Positions 1 through 6,132 are shown, numbered from the stretch's first letter. The stretch is 8,561 bases of DNA from Actinomycetota bacterium (GCA_003170995.1 PMXT01000049.1:3986-12546); one strand, 5' to 3'. Made by a program: numbers and translations. Notes: a model not told the origin generated them from the sequence alone.

Positions 1-1221
1 CGTGCCGTTCCCGAGCTGGCCGTGTTCTCCGTATCCCCAGCACTTGATCGTGCCGCCGGAGATGAGAGCGCAGGTGGTGTTGTTGCCGGCGCTGATCTGA
101 GTAGCGTTCGAGATACCGCTCACCCGAACCGGGGTCGAGGTATAGGAGTCGGCCGAGTTGTTCCCGAGTTGACCGAAGCCGTTGTATCCCCAGCACTTGA
201 TCGTTCCAGAGATAAGCGCGCAGGTGTGGGAGCCGCCGGCGCTGACCGCAGTGGCGGTCGTGATCCCTTTGACCGCTACCGGAACAGGTTTATTTGTCCA
301 TAAACCGTCACCGAGCTCGCCGTCTGTGTTTTCGCCCCAGCACTTGATCGTGCCGCCGGAGAGGAGAGCGCAGGTGTGAGAACGGCCGGCGCTGACTACT
401 GGTGTCGTAGAGAACGCACTAACCGCCGCCGTCTGCCTCGAGGTCGCGCTCGCCGAGCCAAAGGAGTTGGAGGCCGCGACTACGACACGGAGCGCGTGAG
501 AAACGTCCGACGAGGTGAGAACGTGAGAACGTGAAGTAGCTCTCGAGATGCTCGAGCAGTTGTTTCCTGCGGAGTCGCAGCGGCGCCACTGGTAGGTATA
601 CGAGGTCGGAGAGTTGCTCCAGGAGCCGTGCGAGGAAGAGAGCGTCTGGCTCAGCATGGCCATGCCGGAGATGGCTGGAAGATCGGTGTTTGCGGGCGCG
701 CTACCGGTCGGGGCCGCCTTGATCACCTTGAAGGAGAGCAGCTTGCTTCCTCCGTCGGCGGAGAGCTTGAGCCGGTAGCGACCGACCTTGACCGGCTTGC
801 CAGAGAAAACCTTCTTGACGGTCATCGTTTTGGAGCCCTTGAAGGTTCCCTTCTTCTTGACGCTCTTGACCGTCTGCCACTTCGACCCTTTCTTGAAGGT
901 GAGCAGGTAGCTAAAGCTCTTGCTCGGAGCGGCGAACTTGTAGAGGAGCTTGACCGAGCCCGCCTGGGAGCTCGTGAAGCTCTTCTTGGTCAGATGGGCG
1001 GGGATCTTGGCGCCAGAGTGAGTGCTCGAAGCGGCACTGGCAAGCCCGCAGGTGCCGACGAGCGCGAGGGCACACAACACCGAGCCAGTTAGGAGGCGAG
1101 CCGCCCTGCGGCGACCAGAGAAGGCATTCCGGGCAACCGGACGCCGCGATGGCGACGAGTACGGCGTCGCGTTAACACGGAACGGCCGTACCGGACATGA
1201 AAACGATCGCATATCAATCAT
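1..1221 (-). CDS. Secreted RCC1-repeat protein with Ig-like module (C-terminus cut by window edge)
   Basis: The frame is open for 407 codons from ATG 1221 to the window edge, so the C-terminus is missing. The N-terminus is a long basic stretch (about 1-42, with GRRRAARLL at 36-44), then a hydrophobic segment (about 43-60) and an ASA-A signal-peptidase site near 63/64; export is likely. Residues 75-168 form a Lys/Ser-rich beta-like domain (FSYLLTFKKGSKWQTVKS). Residues 178-268 form an Ig-like module (SYTYQWRRCDSAGNNC, LTSSDVSHALRVVV). From about 275 there are RCC1/BNR-type repeats at a 50-residue pitch, each with SAG...TCAL.SG.IKCWG...G.LG and a Cys pair (284/294, 334/343, 384/394), probably disulfides. 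RCC1 repeats form beta-propellers, so a full propeller would need more repeats beyond the edge. Function is unknown; an extracellular binding or surface role is inferred. It has its own promoter and is probably not part of the aro operon. ATG 1212 is an alternative start. Confidence 0.85.
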   Translation of the reverse strand, partial: MIDMRSFSCPVRPFRVNATPYSSPSRRPVARNAFSGRRRAARLLTGSVLCALALVGTCGLASAASSTHSGAKIPAHLTKKSFTSSQAGSVKLLYKFAAPSKSFSYLLTFKKGSKWQTVKSVKKKGTFKGSKTMTVKKVFSGKPVKVGRYRLKLSADGGSKLLSFKVIKAAPTGSAPANTDLPAISGMAMLSQTLSSSHGSWSNSPTSYTYQWRRCDSAGNNCSSISRATSRSHVLTSSDVSHALRVVVAASNSFGSASATSRQTAAVSAFSTTPVVSAGRSHTCALLSGGTIKCWGENTDGELGDGLWTNKPVPVAVKGITTATAVSAGGSHTCALISGTIKCWGYNGFGQLGNNSADSYTSTPVRVSGISNATQISAGNNTTCALISGGTIKCWGYGEHGQLGNGT

Positions 1222-1227
1222 GGTATC

Positions 1228-1255
1228 TTTATATCACAAGAGTTATTCAAGTCAA
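1228..1255 (-). promoter_or_regulatory. Sigma-70-like promoter of the RCC1-repeat gene, probably leaderless
   Basis: On the minus strand, TTGACT (1255-1250) and TATAAA (1233-1228) are separated by 16 nt in a conspicuously AT-rich patch. The -10 box ends 6 nt before the ATG at 1221, so a start site at the normal distance would fall on or next to the A of the ATG. No Shine-Dalgarno sequence precedes either ATG 1221 or ATG 1212. This supports a leaderless transcript and the choice of ATG 1221. No start site has been mapped, so this rests on sequence match only. Confidence 0.6.
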
Positions 1256-1330
1256 GTGGAGATCTCAATGGGCTGGAGCGCGAAAGGATTGACAGGGGGA
1301 TACAGGCCGTGTCTTCTTAGGTTCGATCGC

Positions 1331-1344
1331 CGCGTTCGAACGCG
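1331..1344. repeat. Perfect 14-bp palindrome in the efp/RCC1 gap
   Basis: CGCGTTCGAACGCG is identical on both strands. It lies in the 287-nt gene-free stretch between efp and the RCC1 gene (1222-1508), about 75 bp upstream of that gene's -35 box. It could be an operator or a chance self-complementary site in GC-rich DNA. Apart from the promoter, this palindrome and the hairpin next to efp, I see no gene or RNA in this stretch. Confidence 0.3.
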
Positions 1345-1460
1345 CTCGCGATACCCAGAGCACCAGAAGCGTCTGAGGCCAGGAAGGATGAGACCGTGAA
1401 GTTGGGTCGCTCCTCGCTCGTTTCGACCGAAACGGAGGCGCCTTTACGTCGCGATCCTGA

Positions 1461-1507
1461 CCGCCGTCGAAAACCGTATTGCCGCCGAAGGCGGCGGATT
1501 TTGGCGG
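1461..1507 (-). terminator. Nested GC-rich hairpin just after efp, possible terminator
   Basis: The core is a 6-bp stem with a 3-nt loop (GCCGCC TTC GGCGGC, 1495-1481), 14 nt past the efp stop codon. Flanking bases can extend it: CCGCC, AAAA and CC on one side can pair with GG, TTTT and GGCGG on the other, with a T bulge and a CGAC bulge. No free U-tract follows on the minus strand, so it is not a textbook intrinsic terminator. Its position at the end of the operon, and the separate promoter for the next gene, make a termination or mRNA-end role plausible. Confidence 0.4.
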
Positions 1508-1508
1508 A

Positions 1509-2075
1509 CTAAGCGCGCGAGATGTAGCGGCGCTCACGCGTGTCGACCTTGATGCGCTCGCCGGTCTCGACGAACAGCGGAACCTGGACGACCGCGCCCG
1601 TCTCGAGCGTGGCCGGCTTGCTGACATTCGAGACGGTGTCGCCGCGTACGCCGGGCTCGGTCTCGCTGATCGTCAGCTCGACCGACGCAGGGAGCTGGAT
1701 TCCGACCGGTTTTCCGTCCACGACCAGCATCTGCACCGAGGCCGAGGGAAGCAGGAAGTCGAGCGAGTCCTCGACGATCGCGTGCGCCAGATGGATCTGC
1801 TCGAAGGTCTCCTCGTCCATGAAGACGACCTCGTCACCGGAGTCGAAGAGGTACTGGACGTTCTTGGTCTCGGTGTAGATGCGCGCCATCTTCTCGCCGG
1901 CGCGGAAGGTGCGCTCGACGACGGCGCCCGACTCGAGGTTCTTGAGCTTCGTGCGCACGAAGGCGCCGCCTTTACCAGGCTTCACGTGCTGGAACTCGAC
2001 GATGCGCCAGACGACTCCGTCGAGCTCGATGTGCATGCCGTTCTTGAACTGGTTGGTACTGACGATGTCGGCCAT
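1509..2075 (-). CDS. efp: Translation elongation factor P
   Basis: EF-P (188 aa, normal length) binds ribosomes stalled on polyproline stretches and promotes peptide-bond formation. The N-terminal KOW-like domain carries the tip loop PGKGGAFVR (33-41). The residue placed for post-translational modification is Lys35, so this is the lysine type rather than the arginine type modified by EarP. Two OB-fold domains follow, ending in the typical GERIKVDTRERRYISRA. The start is ATG, 16 nt after the pepP stop; no clear Shine-Dalgarno is visible. A TAGACT box lies 9 nt upstream of the ATG and might act as a -10, but no -35 is seen. efp following pepP is the usual actinobacterial arrangement. The expected next gene, nusB, is absent. 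No EF-P modification enzyme is encoded in this window, so the state of Lys35 cannot be told. Confidence 0.97.
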   Translation of the reverse strand: MADIVSTNQFKNGMHIELDGVVWRIVEFQHVKPGKGGAFVRTKLKNLESGAVVERTFRAGEKMARIYTETKNVQYLFDSGDEVVFMDEETFEQIHLAHAIVEDSLDFLLPSASVQMLVVDGKPVGIQLPASVELTISETEPGVRGDTVSNVSKPATLETGAVVQVPLFVETGERIKVDTRERRYISRA

Positions 2076-2091
2076 CGGCGCCCGAGTCTAC

Positions 2092-3129
2092 CTACCCGAC
2101 CGAGACGAGCTGCTTGGGCGAGCTCGTCAAAACCTCGGCGCCGTCATCCGTGACCACCAGTAGATCCTCGATGCGAACGCCGCCGAGACCCTCGAGGTAG
2201 ATACCCGGCTCGACGGTGACGACGTTACCCGCCTCCAACCGCGTCTCACCTGCCTCTACCCGGAGCGAAGGCGCCTCGTGCACCTCGATGCCAACGCCGT
2301 GCCCGAGCCCGTGCCCGAAGCGGCCGGCGAACTCGCTCGCCTCGATCAGTTTGCGAGCGGTCGCATCAACCTCGCGCGCGAGCGCACCGGCGCGAACGGC
2401 GGCGACTCCTGCTCTCTGAGCTACCAAGCAAACCTCGTAGGCGCGGCGGAGCTCGTCGGCCGGCTCGCCGCAAACGAAGGTGCGGGTGCAATCGGCGCAG
2501 TAGCCGCCAACCACTGCGCCGGCATCGACGACGACTAAGTCACCCAGCTGTACGAAGCGCTCACTCGCCTCGGCGTGAGGAAAGGCGCCGTTCGGCCCCG
2601 AGGCGACGGTGGTCGGAAAGGCCTCGCCCTCGGCTCCCAGCTCGTGAAAGAGCTCGCGCATGCGCCAGGCCAGATCGATCTCGCGGCGCCCGCGAAAAGG
2701 CTCCGAAGCCAGCCGCCCGAAGACCTCGGTCGTTACCTCGGCGGCTCGACGGATCGCCGCCAGCTCATCCGAGTCCTTGACGGCACGAAGCCCCTCCACG
2801 AGTCCGCTCGCCGGTACGAGCGACGCACGGCCAGAGCGGAGCTTCTCGAAGCCGGCGACCGTCACATCCTCCGCCTCGAAGCCGACCTCCCCTTTGAGCA
2901 AGGCACTCAGGCCAGCGAACAGATCGCGCCCGATGTCCAGCACCTCGACTCCGGGTACCTGCCGTGCCGCGGCCGTGTAGCGGGAGTCGGTGCAGAGGCG
3001 CACCCTTTGAGACTCGATCAGAAGCGCGGCGTTCGAGCTGCGAAAATCCGTCAGGTAACGGACGTTCACCTCGTTTGTGACGAGGAGCGGCCGCTCCAGA
3101 GCGGCTTGCAGGCGCTCGAGGCGAGTCAT
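2092..3129 (-). CDS. pepP: M24-family metalloaminopeptidase (Xaa-Pro aminopeptidase type)
   Basis: A cytosolic peptidase (345 aa) expected to remove an N-terminal residue preceding proline, or to split Xaa-Pro dipeptides. Residues 1-115 are a creatinase-like N-terminal domain (LLVTNEVNVRYLTDFRSSN). Residues about 120-340 are the pita-bread catalytic domain. The five metal ligands are visible: Asp202 (VVVDAG), Asp213 (GYCADCTRTF), His277 (GHGLGHGVG), Glu308 (VEPGIY) and Glu321 (GVRIED). Supporting histidines are His185 (FPHAEAS) and His284 (EVHE). The ATG overlaps the aroQ stop as ATGA, implying translational coupling. No signal peptide is seen. The family contains both aminopeptidase P and prolidase (pepQ); sequence alone does not separate them here, and homologues in this cluster are named either way. 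Co-location with efp links two proline-related functions, but this may be only inherited order. Confidence 0.93.
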   Translation of the reverse strand: MTRLERLQAALERPLLVTNEVNVRYLTDFRSSNAALLIESQRVRLCTDSRYTAAARQVPGVEVLDIGRDLFAGLSALLKGEVGFEAEDVTVAGFEKLRSGRASLVPASGLVEGLRAVKDSDELAAIRRAAEVTTEVFGRLASEPFRGRREIDLAWRMRELFHELGAEGEAFPTTVASGPNGAFPHAEASERFVQLGDLVVVDAGAVVGGYCADCTRTFVCGEPADELRRAYEVCLVAQRAGVAAVRAGALAREVDATARKLIEASEFAGRFGHGLGHGVGIEVHEAPSLRVEAGETRLEAGNVVTVEPGIYLEGLGGVRIEDLLVVTDDGAEVLTSSPKQLVSVG

Positions 3130-3551
3130 AGCTTGTCCAGGAATTCGAGCGCTTCGCGGTAGCCCTCCGGCCCTTTGCCCATGACCGTCTTCGCCGCCAC
3201 GTCACGCACAACCGAGGTGCGCCGCCACTCCTCGCGCGCCTCGACATCGGACAGGTGCACCTCGACAACCGGCACGCTAAGCAGCTCGAGCGCGTCGCGA
3301 ATCGCGTAGCTGTAGTGCGTCCAGGCGCCCGGATTGACGATCACGCCGTCGGCGCTGTCGAGCGCCTCGTGGATCCAGCCGACGTACTCGCCCTCGGCGT
3401 TCGTCTGCCGGCAGTCGACCTCCAGCCCGAGCTCCTCGCCCCACTCCCTGACCTTCCCCTCCAGCTCGGGCAGGGTCAGCGAGCCGTAGTGCGCGGGATC
3501 ACGCCGGCCGAGCACGTCGAGGTTGACTCCGTTCAGGACGTAGACGCGCAT
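3126..3551 (-). CDS. aroQ: Type II 3-dehydroquinate dehydratase
   Basis: Converts 3-dehydroquinate to 3-dehydroshikimate, the third step of the shikimate pathway. At 141 aa it has the usual size of the small dodecameric type II enzyme, unrelated to AroD. It shows the N-terminal NGVNLDVLGRRDPAHYG block (7-23) with catalytic Tyr22 and lid arginines 16/17. It also has NPGAWTHYSYAIRDAL (73-88, with Asn73 and His79 for substrate contacts), VEVHLSDVEAREEWRR (96-111) with catalytic His99, and the terminal GPEGY motif. NGVNL replaces the commoner NGPNL, a small deviation. The ATG lies 76 nt after the toxin gene stop, has no Shine-Dalgarno, and is preceded by a TAAACT box. Its last codons overlap pepP by 4 nt. 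In relatives it directly follows aroB; here a toxin-antitoxin pair lies between. Confidence 0.97.
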   Translation of the reverse strand: MRVYVLNGVNLDVLGRRDPAHYGSLTLPELEGKVREWGEELGLEVDCRQTNAEGEYVGWIHEALDSADGVIVNPGAWTHYSYAIRDALELLSVPVVEVHLSDVEAREEWRRTSVVRDVAAKTVMGKGPEGYREALEFLDKL

Positions 3552-3557
3552 ATGAGG

Positions 3558-3563
3558 AGTTTA
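3558..3563 (-). promoter_or_regulatory. Possible -10 box for aroQ-pepP-efp
   Basis: TAAACT on the minus strand ends exactly 6 nt before the aroQ ATG, the same geometry as at aroC, aroKB and the RCC1 gene, and fits the actinobacterial TANNNT -10. No convincing -35 hexamer is seen at 16-18 nt upstream. If real, the aroQ transcript would be leaderless and independent of the toxin-antitoxin genes upstream. Confidence 0.35.
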
Positions 3564-3627
3564 GGCGCTCCGCAGGAAGCAAGGTCGCCCGGGCAGCGCG
3601 ATACGGCGCCGGCAGCGAGCGAACGTC

Positions 3628-4020
3628 TCAGGCCGGCGCAAGAACGGTGAGACCGTGCTGCGAGGCGCCTTCGGCGAGCCGCGCATCGTAGGTCATCACG
3701 GCGCTCAAGAACCCCGCTTCGGCAAGCCTGAGCGCTGTGACGAGGTGGATGGCATCGAGAGTCGCGACCGCCGGCGGGAGAATCGTCTCGGCCGCGTCGA
3801 GAATCGTCTGATCGAGAGGGACGAGCGCGACCGCAGCGAGGAGCTCGCCGGCGGCCTCGAGCAGACCGAAGCGCAGGGCGAGGCGGCGCAGCTCGACGCG
3901 AAGCAGGCGGCTCGCAACATGCTGATCGAAGCGGGCAAGCTCGCGCAGGATGGCGGGAGCATCCGGCTCGCCGAGCAGAACCCGCCCGAGAGCACTCGTG
4001 TCCAGATAGACGGCCGTCAC
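3628..4020 (-). CDS. VapC-family PIN-domain toxin (predicted ribonuclease)
   Basis: A 130-aa PIN-domain protein of normal VapC length. The four acidic residues of the metal-binding active site are present: Asp7 (YLDTSALG), Glu43 (RVELRR), Asp89 (TLDAIHL) and Asp112 (TYDARLAEG). VapC toxins cleave specific RNAs, often tRNA or rRNA; the target here cannot be read from sequence. The start is GTG (GTG ACG GCC GTC TAT), 3 nt after the stop of the antitoxin gene, the standard antitoxin-first arrangement with coupled translation. With all four acidic residues and an uninterrupted frame, the toxin looks intact. It lies between aroKB and aroQ, where relatives have no gene, so it is probably an insertion acquired by transfer. 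Its composition is not obviously different from its neighbours, so the event need not be recent. Confidence 0.9.
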   Translation of the reverse strand: MTAVYLDTSALGRVLLGEPDAPAILRELARFDQHVASRLLRVELRRLALRFGLLEAAGELLAAVALVPLDQTILDAAETILPPAVATLDAIHLVTALRLAEAGFLSAVMTYDARLAEGASQHGLTVLAPA

Positions 4021-4023
4021 CGC

Positions 4024-4305
4024 TCAGCGGCCCCGCTCGCCGCGGCTCTCGGCGAGGAAGGCGTCGGTCGTCCCGGCCGGAGCACCGGGAGCACTGAGGC
4101 GAGCCGCTACCTGCTCGAGCCGTCCGGTCGGAGTTGTGGCGCCGGTTCTTGCGCTCAGATCCGCGTAGAGCTCGGATGAGAACGGGATCAGCCGCGCGAC
4201 CTGCCGCCCGTGCTCAGTGACCACGAGCTCTTCCCCGGTCTTGACGCGATCGAGATAGCGGCTCAAGTTCTGGCGCAGCTCGCGGACTCCCACCTTCACC
4301 GACAT
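4024..4305 (-). CDS. Phd/YefM-family antitoxin of the VapC toxin
   Basis: A 93-aa predicted antitoxin. Residues 1-45 match the Phd/YefM DNA-binding fold: VGVRELRQNLSRYLDRVKTGEELVVTEHGRQVARLIP contains the conserved REL..NLS.YL and GE...T..GR.VA.L.P positions. The rest (about 46-93, with DAFLAESRGERGR at the end) is the variable, probably disordered tail that wraps and blocks the toxin. Such antitoxins bind the toxin and repress their own promoter. The ATG at 4305 is preceded by an extended -10 box and a short inverted repeat, so autoregulation is plausible. The toxin gene follows after 3 nt. It belongs to the Phd class rather than the AbrB or RHH classes also called VapB, so I give no symbol. 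Confidence 0.88.
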   Translation of the reverse strand: MSVKVGVRELRQNLSRYLDRVKTGEELVVTEHGRQVARLIPFSSELYADLSARTGATTPTGRLEQVAARLSAPGAPAGTTDAFLAESRGERGR

Positions 4306-4315
4306 TGTGCGTCAT

Positions 4316-4326
4316 AGTGTAGCACT
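4316..4326 (-). promoter_or_regulatory. Extended -10 promoter and short inverted repeat before the antitoxin gene
   Basis: On the minus strand TGCTACACT (4324-4316) is an extended -10 box (TG-N-TACACT). It is embedded in a small inverted repeat, AGTG-CTA-CACT (4326-4316). The box ends 10 nt before the antitoxin ATG, predicting a very short leader. No clear -35 is present, as expected for an extended -10. The inverted repeat over the -10 is a candidate operator for the antitoxin. An ATG directly after the box (4315) is out of frame and not used. Confidence 0.45.
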
Positions 4327-4414
4327 TTAGGCTCGTTCGCTAGAGCGTAGTCAGTGACGCCCCTGCCGAGTGTGCCAGTTCTGTGCGGGATTACCCTGCC
4401 GCGTCAGCTGGACG

Positions 4415-5875
4415 CTACGAATCAGCGATCAACGAATCCAGCGCCTTGCGCGCCTCGTCCTCGCCCAGCTCAACACCCCAGACCGGCTTCCCGGGCGCCT
4501 CCAGGAGCACGAACTTGGGCCTTCCGCCGGCGACCTTCTTGTCGCGAAAGAGGGCGGCCCAGGCCAGGTCGCGGTCGACGGCGACGGGGCGAGGCGCGAG
4601 CACCTGCTCGACCTCTTCCAGCCAAACGGGATCGAGCCCGCGCTCGATCGAGATCCGGAGCGCGGCCACCAGCCCGAGTGCAACCGCCTCGCCGTGGGTC
4701 GGGCTGCCGTAGGCGCCGGCGACCTCGAGCGCGTGCGCGAAGGTGTGGCCGAGATTCAGCGTCGCCCGCACACCTTTTTCTTTCGGGTCGCGCAGACAGA
4801 TCTTCAGCTTGTAGGCGGCGGAGCGACGCACCATCTCGGCGTCGGGCAGCTCCCAGAGATGCTCGCCGAGAAGGACGCCGTGCTTAACTAGCTCGGCCAT
4901 GCCCTCGCGCCGCTCCTGCTCGGGCAGCGTGACCAGCAGATCGGGATCGATGACCGTGCGCGCCGGCCAGTGGAAGGCGCCGACCAGGTTCTTGCCGGTG
5001 TGGATGTTGATCGCGGTCTTGCCGCCGATACCGGCGTCCACTTGGCCGACGAGTGAGGTGGGAGCACTCACCCACTCGATGCCGCGCATGTAGGTAGCCG
5101 CGGCGAAGCCGGCGGCGTCGGTGGTACAGCCGCCTCCCAAGGCGACGATCAGATCGCCGCGCTCGAGCGACAGCAGTTCGAGCAGGCGCTGGAAGCTGCC
5201 GAAACTCTTCGCCTTCTCCCCCGCCGGCAGCTCGTGCGTCGAGACGAGCCGGTCGCTAAGCGCTTTTTCCGCCGCGGCGCCGTAGAGCCGGCGGACGTTC
5301 TCGTCCATGATCAAGGCGATCTTGCCCTCGCCCGGCGCCAGCTCCCCGAGGCGGGCGAGCGCGCCGGAGGCGACCTCCACCCCGCCCGCGGCCAGGATCG
5401 CGCTCTCCAGGTCGGAGCAGGTGGCATCCGCGCAGTCGCGATAAACGGGCAGGCGCTCGGCGTAGAGCTCGCGAAAGCGCGCCTCGTCGCTCGCCAGCGG
5501 GCGGTCGCCGACCGAAGCCACGCGACGCCAGGCCTCCTCGACGTCCACCTCGACCAGGATCGTGAAGGCGCGCTCGCCGAGCGCTTTCCTGGTTACTTCG
5601 GCGCCGAGCGCACCGCCGCCGAGCGCGAGCACGGCGGGCTCGCAAGTGGCCAGCGCCTCGCGGATGCGGCGCTCCTCGAGCAGCCTGAACTCGCTCTCGC
5701 CACGGGAGCTGAAGATGTCTGTGATCGACGTCCCGGCCTCGCGCTCGATCTCGGCGTCGACGTCGACGAAGCCGCGCCCGAGCGCGAGCGCCAGATCGGA
5801 GCCGAGCGTCGTCTTGCCCGCGCCCATGAAGCCGGCGAGGGCGATGTGGCGATCGAGAGCGTGAGTCGGGTGCAT
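4415..5875 (-). CDS. aroKB: Bifunctional shikimate kinase / 3-dehydroquinate synthase fusion
   Basis: One 486-aa protein carrying two non-consecutive shikimate steps. Residue numbers count from the GTG two codons upstream (5881). The kinase half (about 10-165) has Walker A GFMGAGKTT (17-25), the DVD metal motif (40-42), shikimate-binding EFR (64-66), GGG (88-90), lid DRPL (126-129) and the ER-P-Y arginine 143. The synthase half (about 168-488) has NAD-binding ALGGGCTTDAAGF (247-259), PTSLVGQVDAGIGGKTAIN, zinc ligands Glu330 (GMAELVKHG), His379 (NLGHTFAHALE) and His396 (THGEAV), and DKK at 447-449. Both active sites look complete. The linker is nearly absent, and the synthase part is compact (about 320 residues against the more usual 340-360). 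An in-frame TAG two codons before GTG 5881 limits the start to GTG 5881 or ATG 5875. I choose ATG 5875 because a TAGCCT box lies exactly 6 nt upstream. It follows aroC after a repeat-bearing gap. Confidence 0.96.
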   Translation of the reverse strand: MHPTHALDRHIALAGFMGAGKTTLGSDLALALGRGFVDVDAEIEREAGTSITDIFSSRGESEFRLLEERRIREALATCEPAVLALGGGALGAEVTRKALGERAFTILVEVDVEEAWRRVASVGDRPLASDEARFRELYAERLPVYRDCADATCSDLESAILAAGGVEVASGALARLGELAPGEGKIALIMDENVRRLYGAAAEKALSDRLVSTHELPAGEKAKSFGSFQRLLELLSLERGDLIVALGGGCTTDAAGFAAATYMRGIEWVSAPTSLVGQVDAGIGGKTAINIHTGKNLVGAFHWPARTVIDPDLLVTLPEQERREGMAELVKHGVLLGEHLWELPDAEMVRRSAAYKLKICLRDPKEKGVRATLNLGHTFAHALEVAGAYGSPTHGEAVALGLVAALRISIERGLDPVWLEEVEQVLAPRPVAVDRDLAWAALFRDKKVAGGRPKFVLLEAPGKPVWGVELGEDEARKALDSLIADS

Positions 5876-5881
5876 GATCAC

Positions 5882-5887
5882 AGGCTA
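5882..5887 (-). promoter_or_regulatory. Possible -10 box for aroKB
   Basis: TAGCCT on the minus strand (TANNNT form) ends 6 nt before ATG 5875. The same TAG is the in-frame stop that bounds the aroKB start. No -35 match is evident. A leaderless aroKB transcript starting at ATG 5875 would explain the missing Shine-Dalgarno and the long gap from aroC. Judged alone this box is weak; the repeated geometry at other genes is what supports it. Confidence 0.33.
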
Positions 5888-5934
5888 TCTTGGCAGCGCG
5901 CTCGACCTGGTGCGAGCGGTGACGTCCAGACCCT

Positions 5935-5977
5935 CGGTGTCAGACACCGCTCAGAGAAAAAACTCGGCGTCAAGAGA
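5935..5977 (-). repeat. 43-bp composite repeat, copy A, with perfect palindrome
   Basis: Read on the minus strand, it has three parts: TCTCTTGAC, then 9 variable bases (GCCGAGTTT), then a 25-nt block made of TTTCTCTGAG and the palindrome CGGTGTCTGACACCG. The palindrome has 7-bp arms around one central base. The 25-nt block and the 9-nt block are identical in copy B, and the variable spacer is the same length. It lies in the aroC-aroKB gap, 60 nt before the aroKB ATG. No U-tract follows the palindrome, so it is not a standard terminator. An operator, REP-like or MITE-like element are the options. Confidence 0.75.
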
Positions 5978-6020
5978 CTTTTGCACTGAAAGTGTGACGA
6001 AAGCGAAACAACTCTGTCGA

Positions 6021-6063
6021 CGGTGTCAGACACCGCTCAGAGAAAGCGCACGAAGTCAAGAGA
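6021..6063 (-). repeat. 43-bp composite repeat, copy B, with perfect palindrome
   Basis: Same layout as the other copy 86 bp away: TCTCTTGAC, 9 bases (TTCGTGCGC, different in sequence but equal in length), then the identical 25-nt palindromic block. Similarity continues more weakly outside the block: about 10 nt beyond TCTCTTGAC both copies have a related CGT..CACTTTC/CGTTCCACTTC stretch. This suggests duplication of a roughly 86-bp unit followed by drift everywhere except the conserved blocks. Copy B lies 70 nt beyond the aroC stop. No gene is seen anywhere in 5876-6132. Confidence 0.75.
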
Positions 6064-6132
6064 GCGTTCGAAACAGAAGTGGAACGTCCTCGGCGTACCG
6101 AACGATCAAACCGTCTGCGAGAGCGGGCATTC

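Noticed and set aside
34..377. Regularly spaced DNA repeats at 150-bp pitch, as a possible array
   Set aside because: They are in-frame codons of the RCC1 repeats of one protein. Unit and spacing are too long for CRISPR, and the intervening DNA is coding.
1..1092. Plus-strand frames over the left end, and the idea that the RCC1 gene is broken
   Set aside because: The minus frame stays open without interruption from ATG 1221 to position 1 and gives coherent repeats, so the gene is intact as far as visible and the plus frames are shadows.
1289..1294. TTGACA on the plus strand as a promoter -35
   Set aside because: No -10-like hexamer lies at 16-18 nt downstream and no plus-strand gene follows.
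1311..1350. GGTTCGATC near 1320 as the T-loop of a tRNA
   Set aside because: The flanking bases do not form a T-stem, and no acceptor stem or anticodon arm can be fitted around it.
1265..1627. A 120-codon minus-strand frame overlapping the end of efp in another frame
   Set aside because: It overlaps efp coding sequence out of frame, is Ser/Arg-rich and has no recognisable domain. The efp frame is certain.
1479..3650. Several plus-strand frames of 130-224 codons opposite efp, pepP and aroQ
   Set aside because: Each lies antisense to a well-supported gene, has no family features and shows the Arg/Leu/Ala-rich composition of GC shadow frames.
5935..6045. The GGTGTCTGACACC palindromes as intrinsic terminators of aroC
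   Set aside because: The stem is short with almost no loop and no U-tract follows on the minus strand. The identical direct duplication points to an element or binding site instead.
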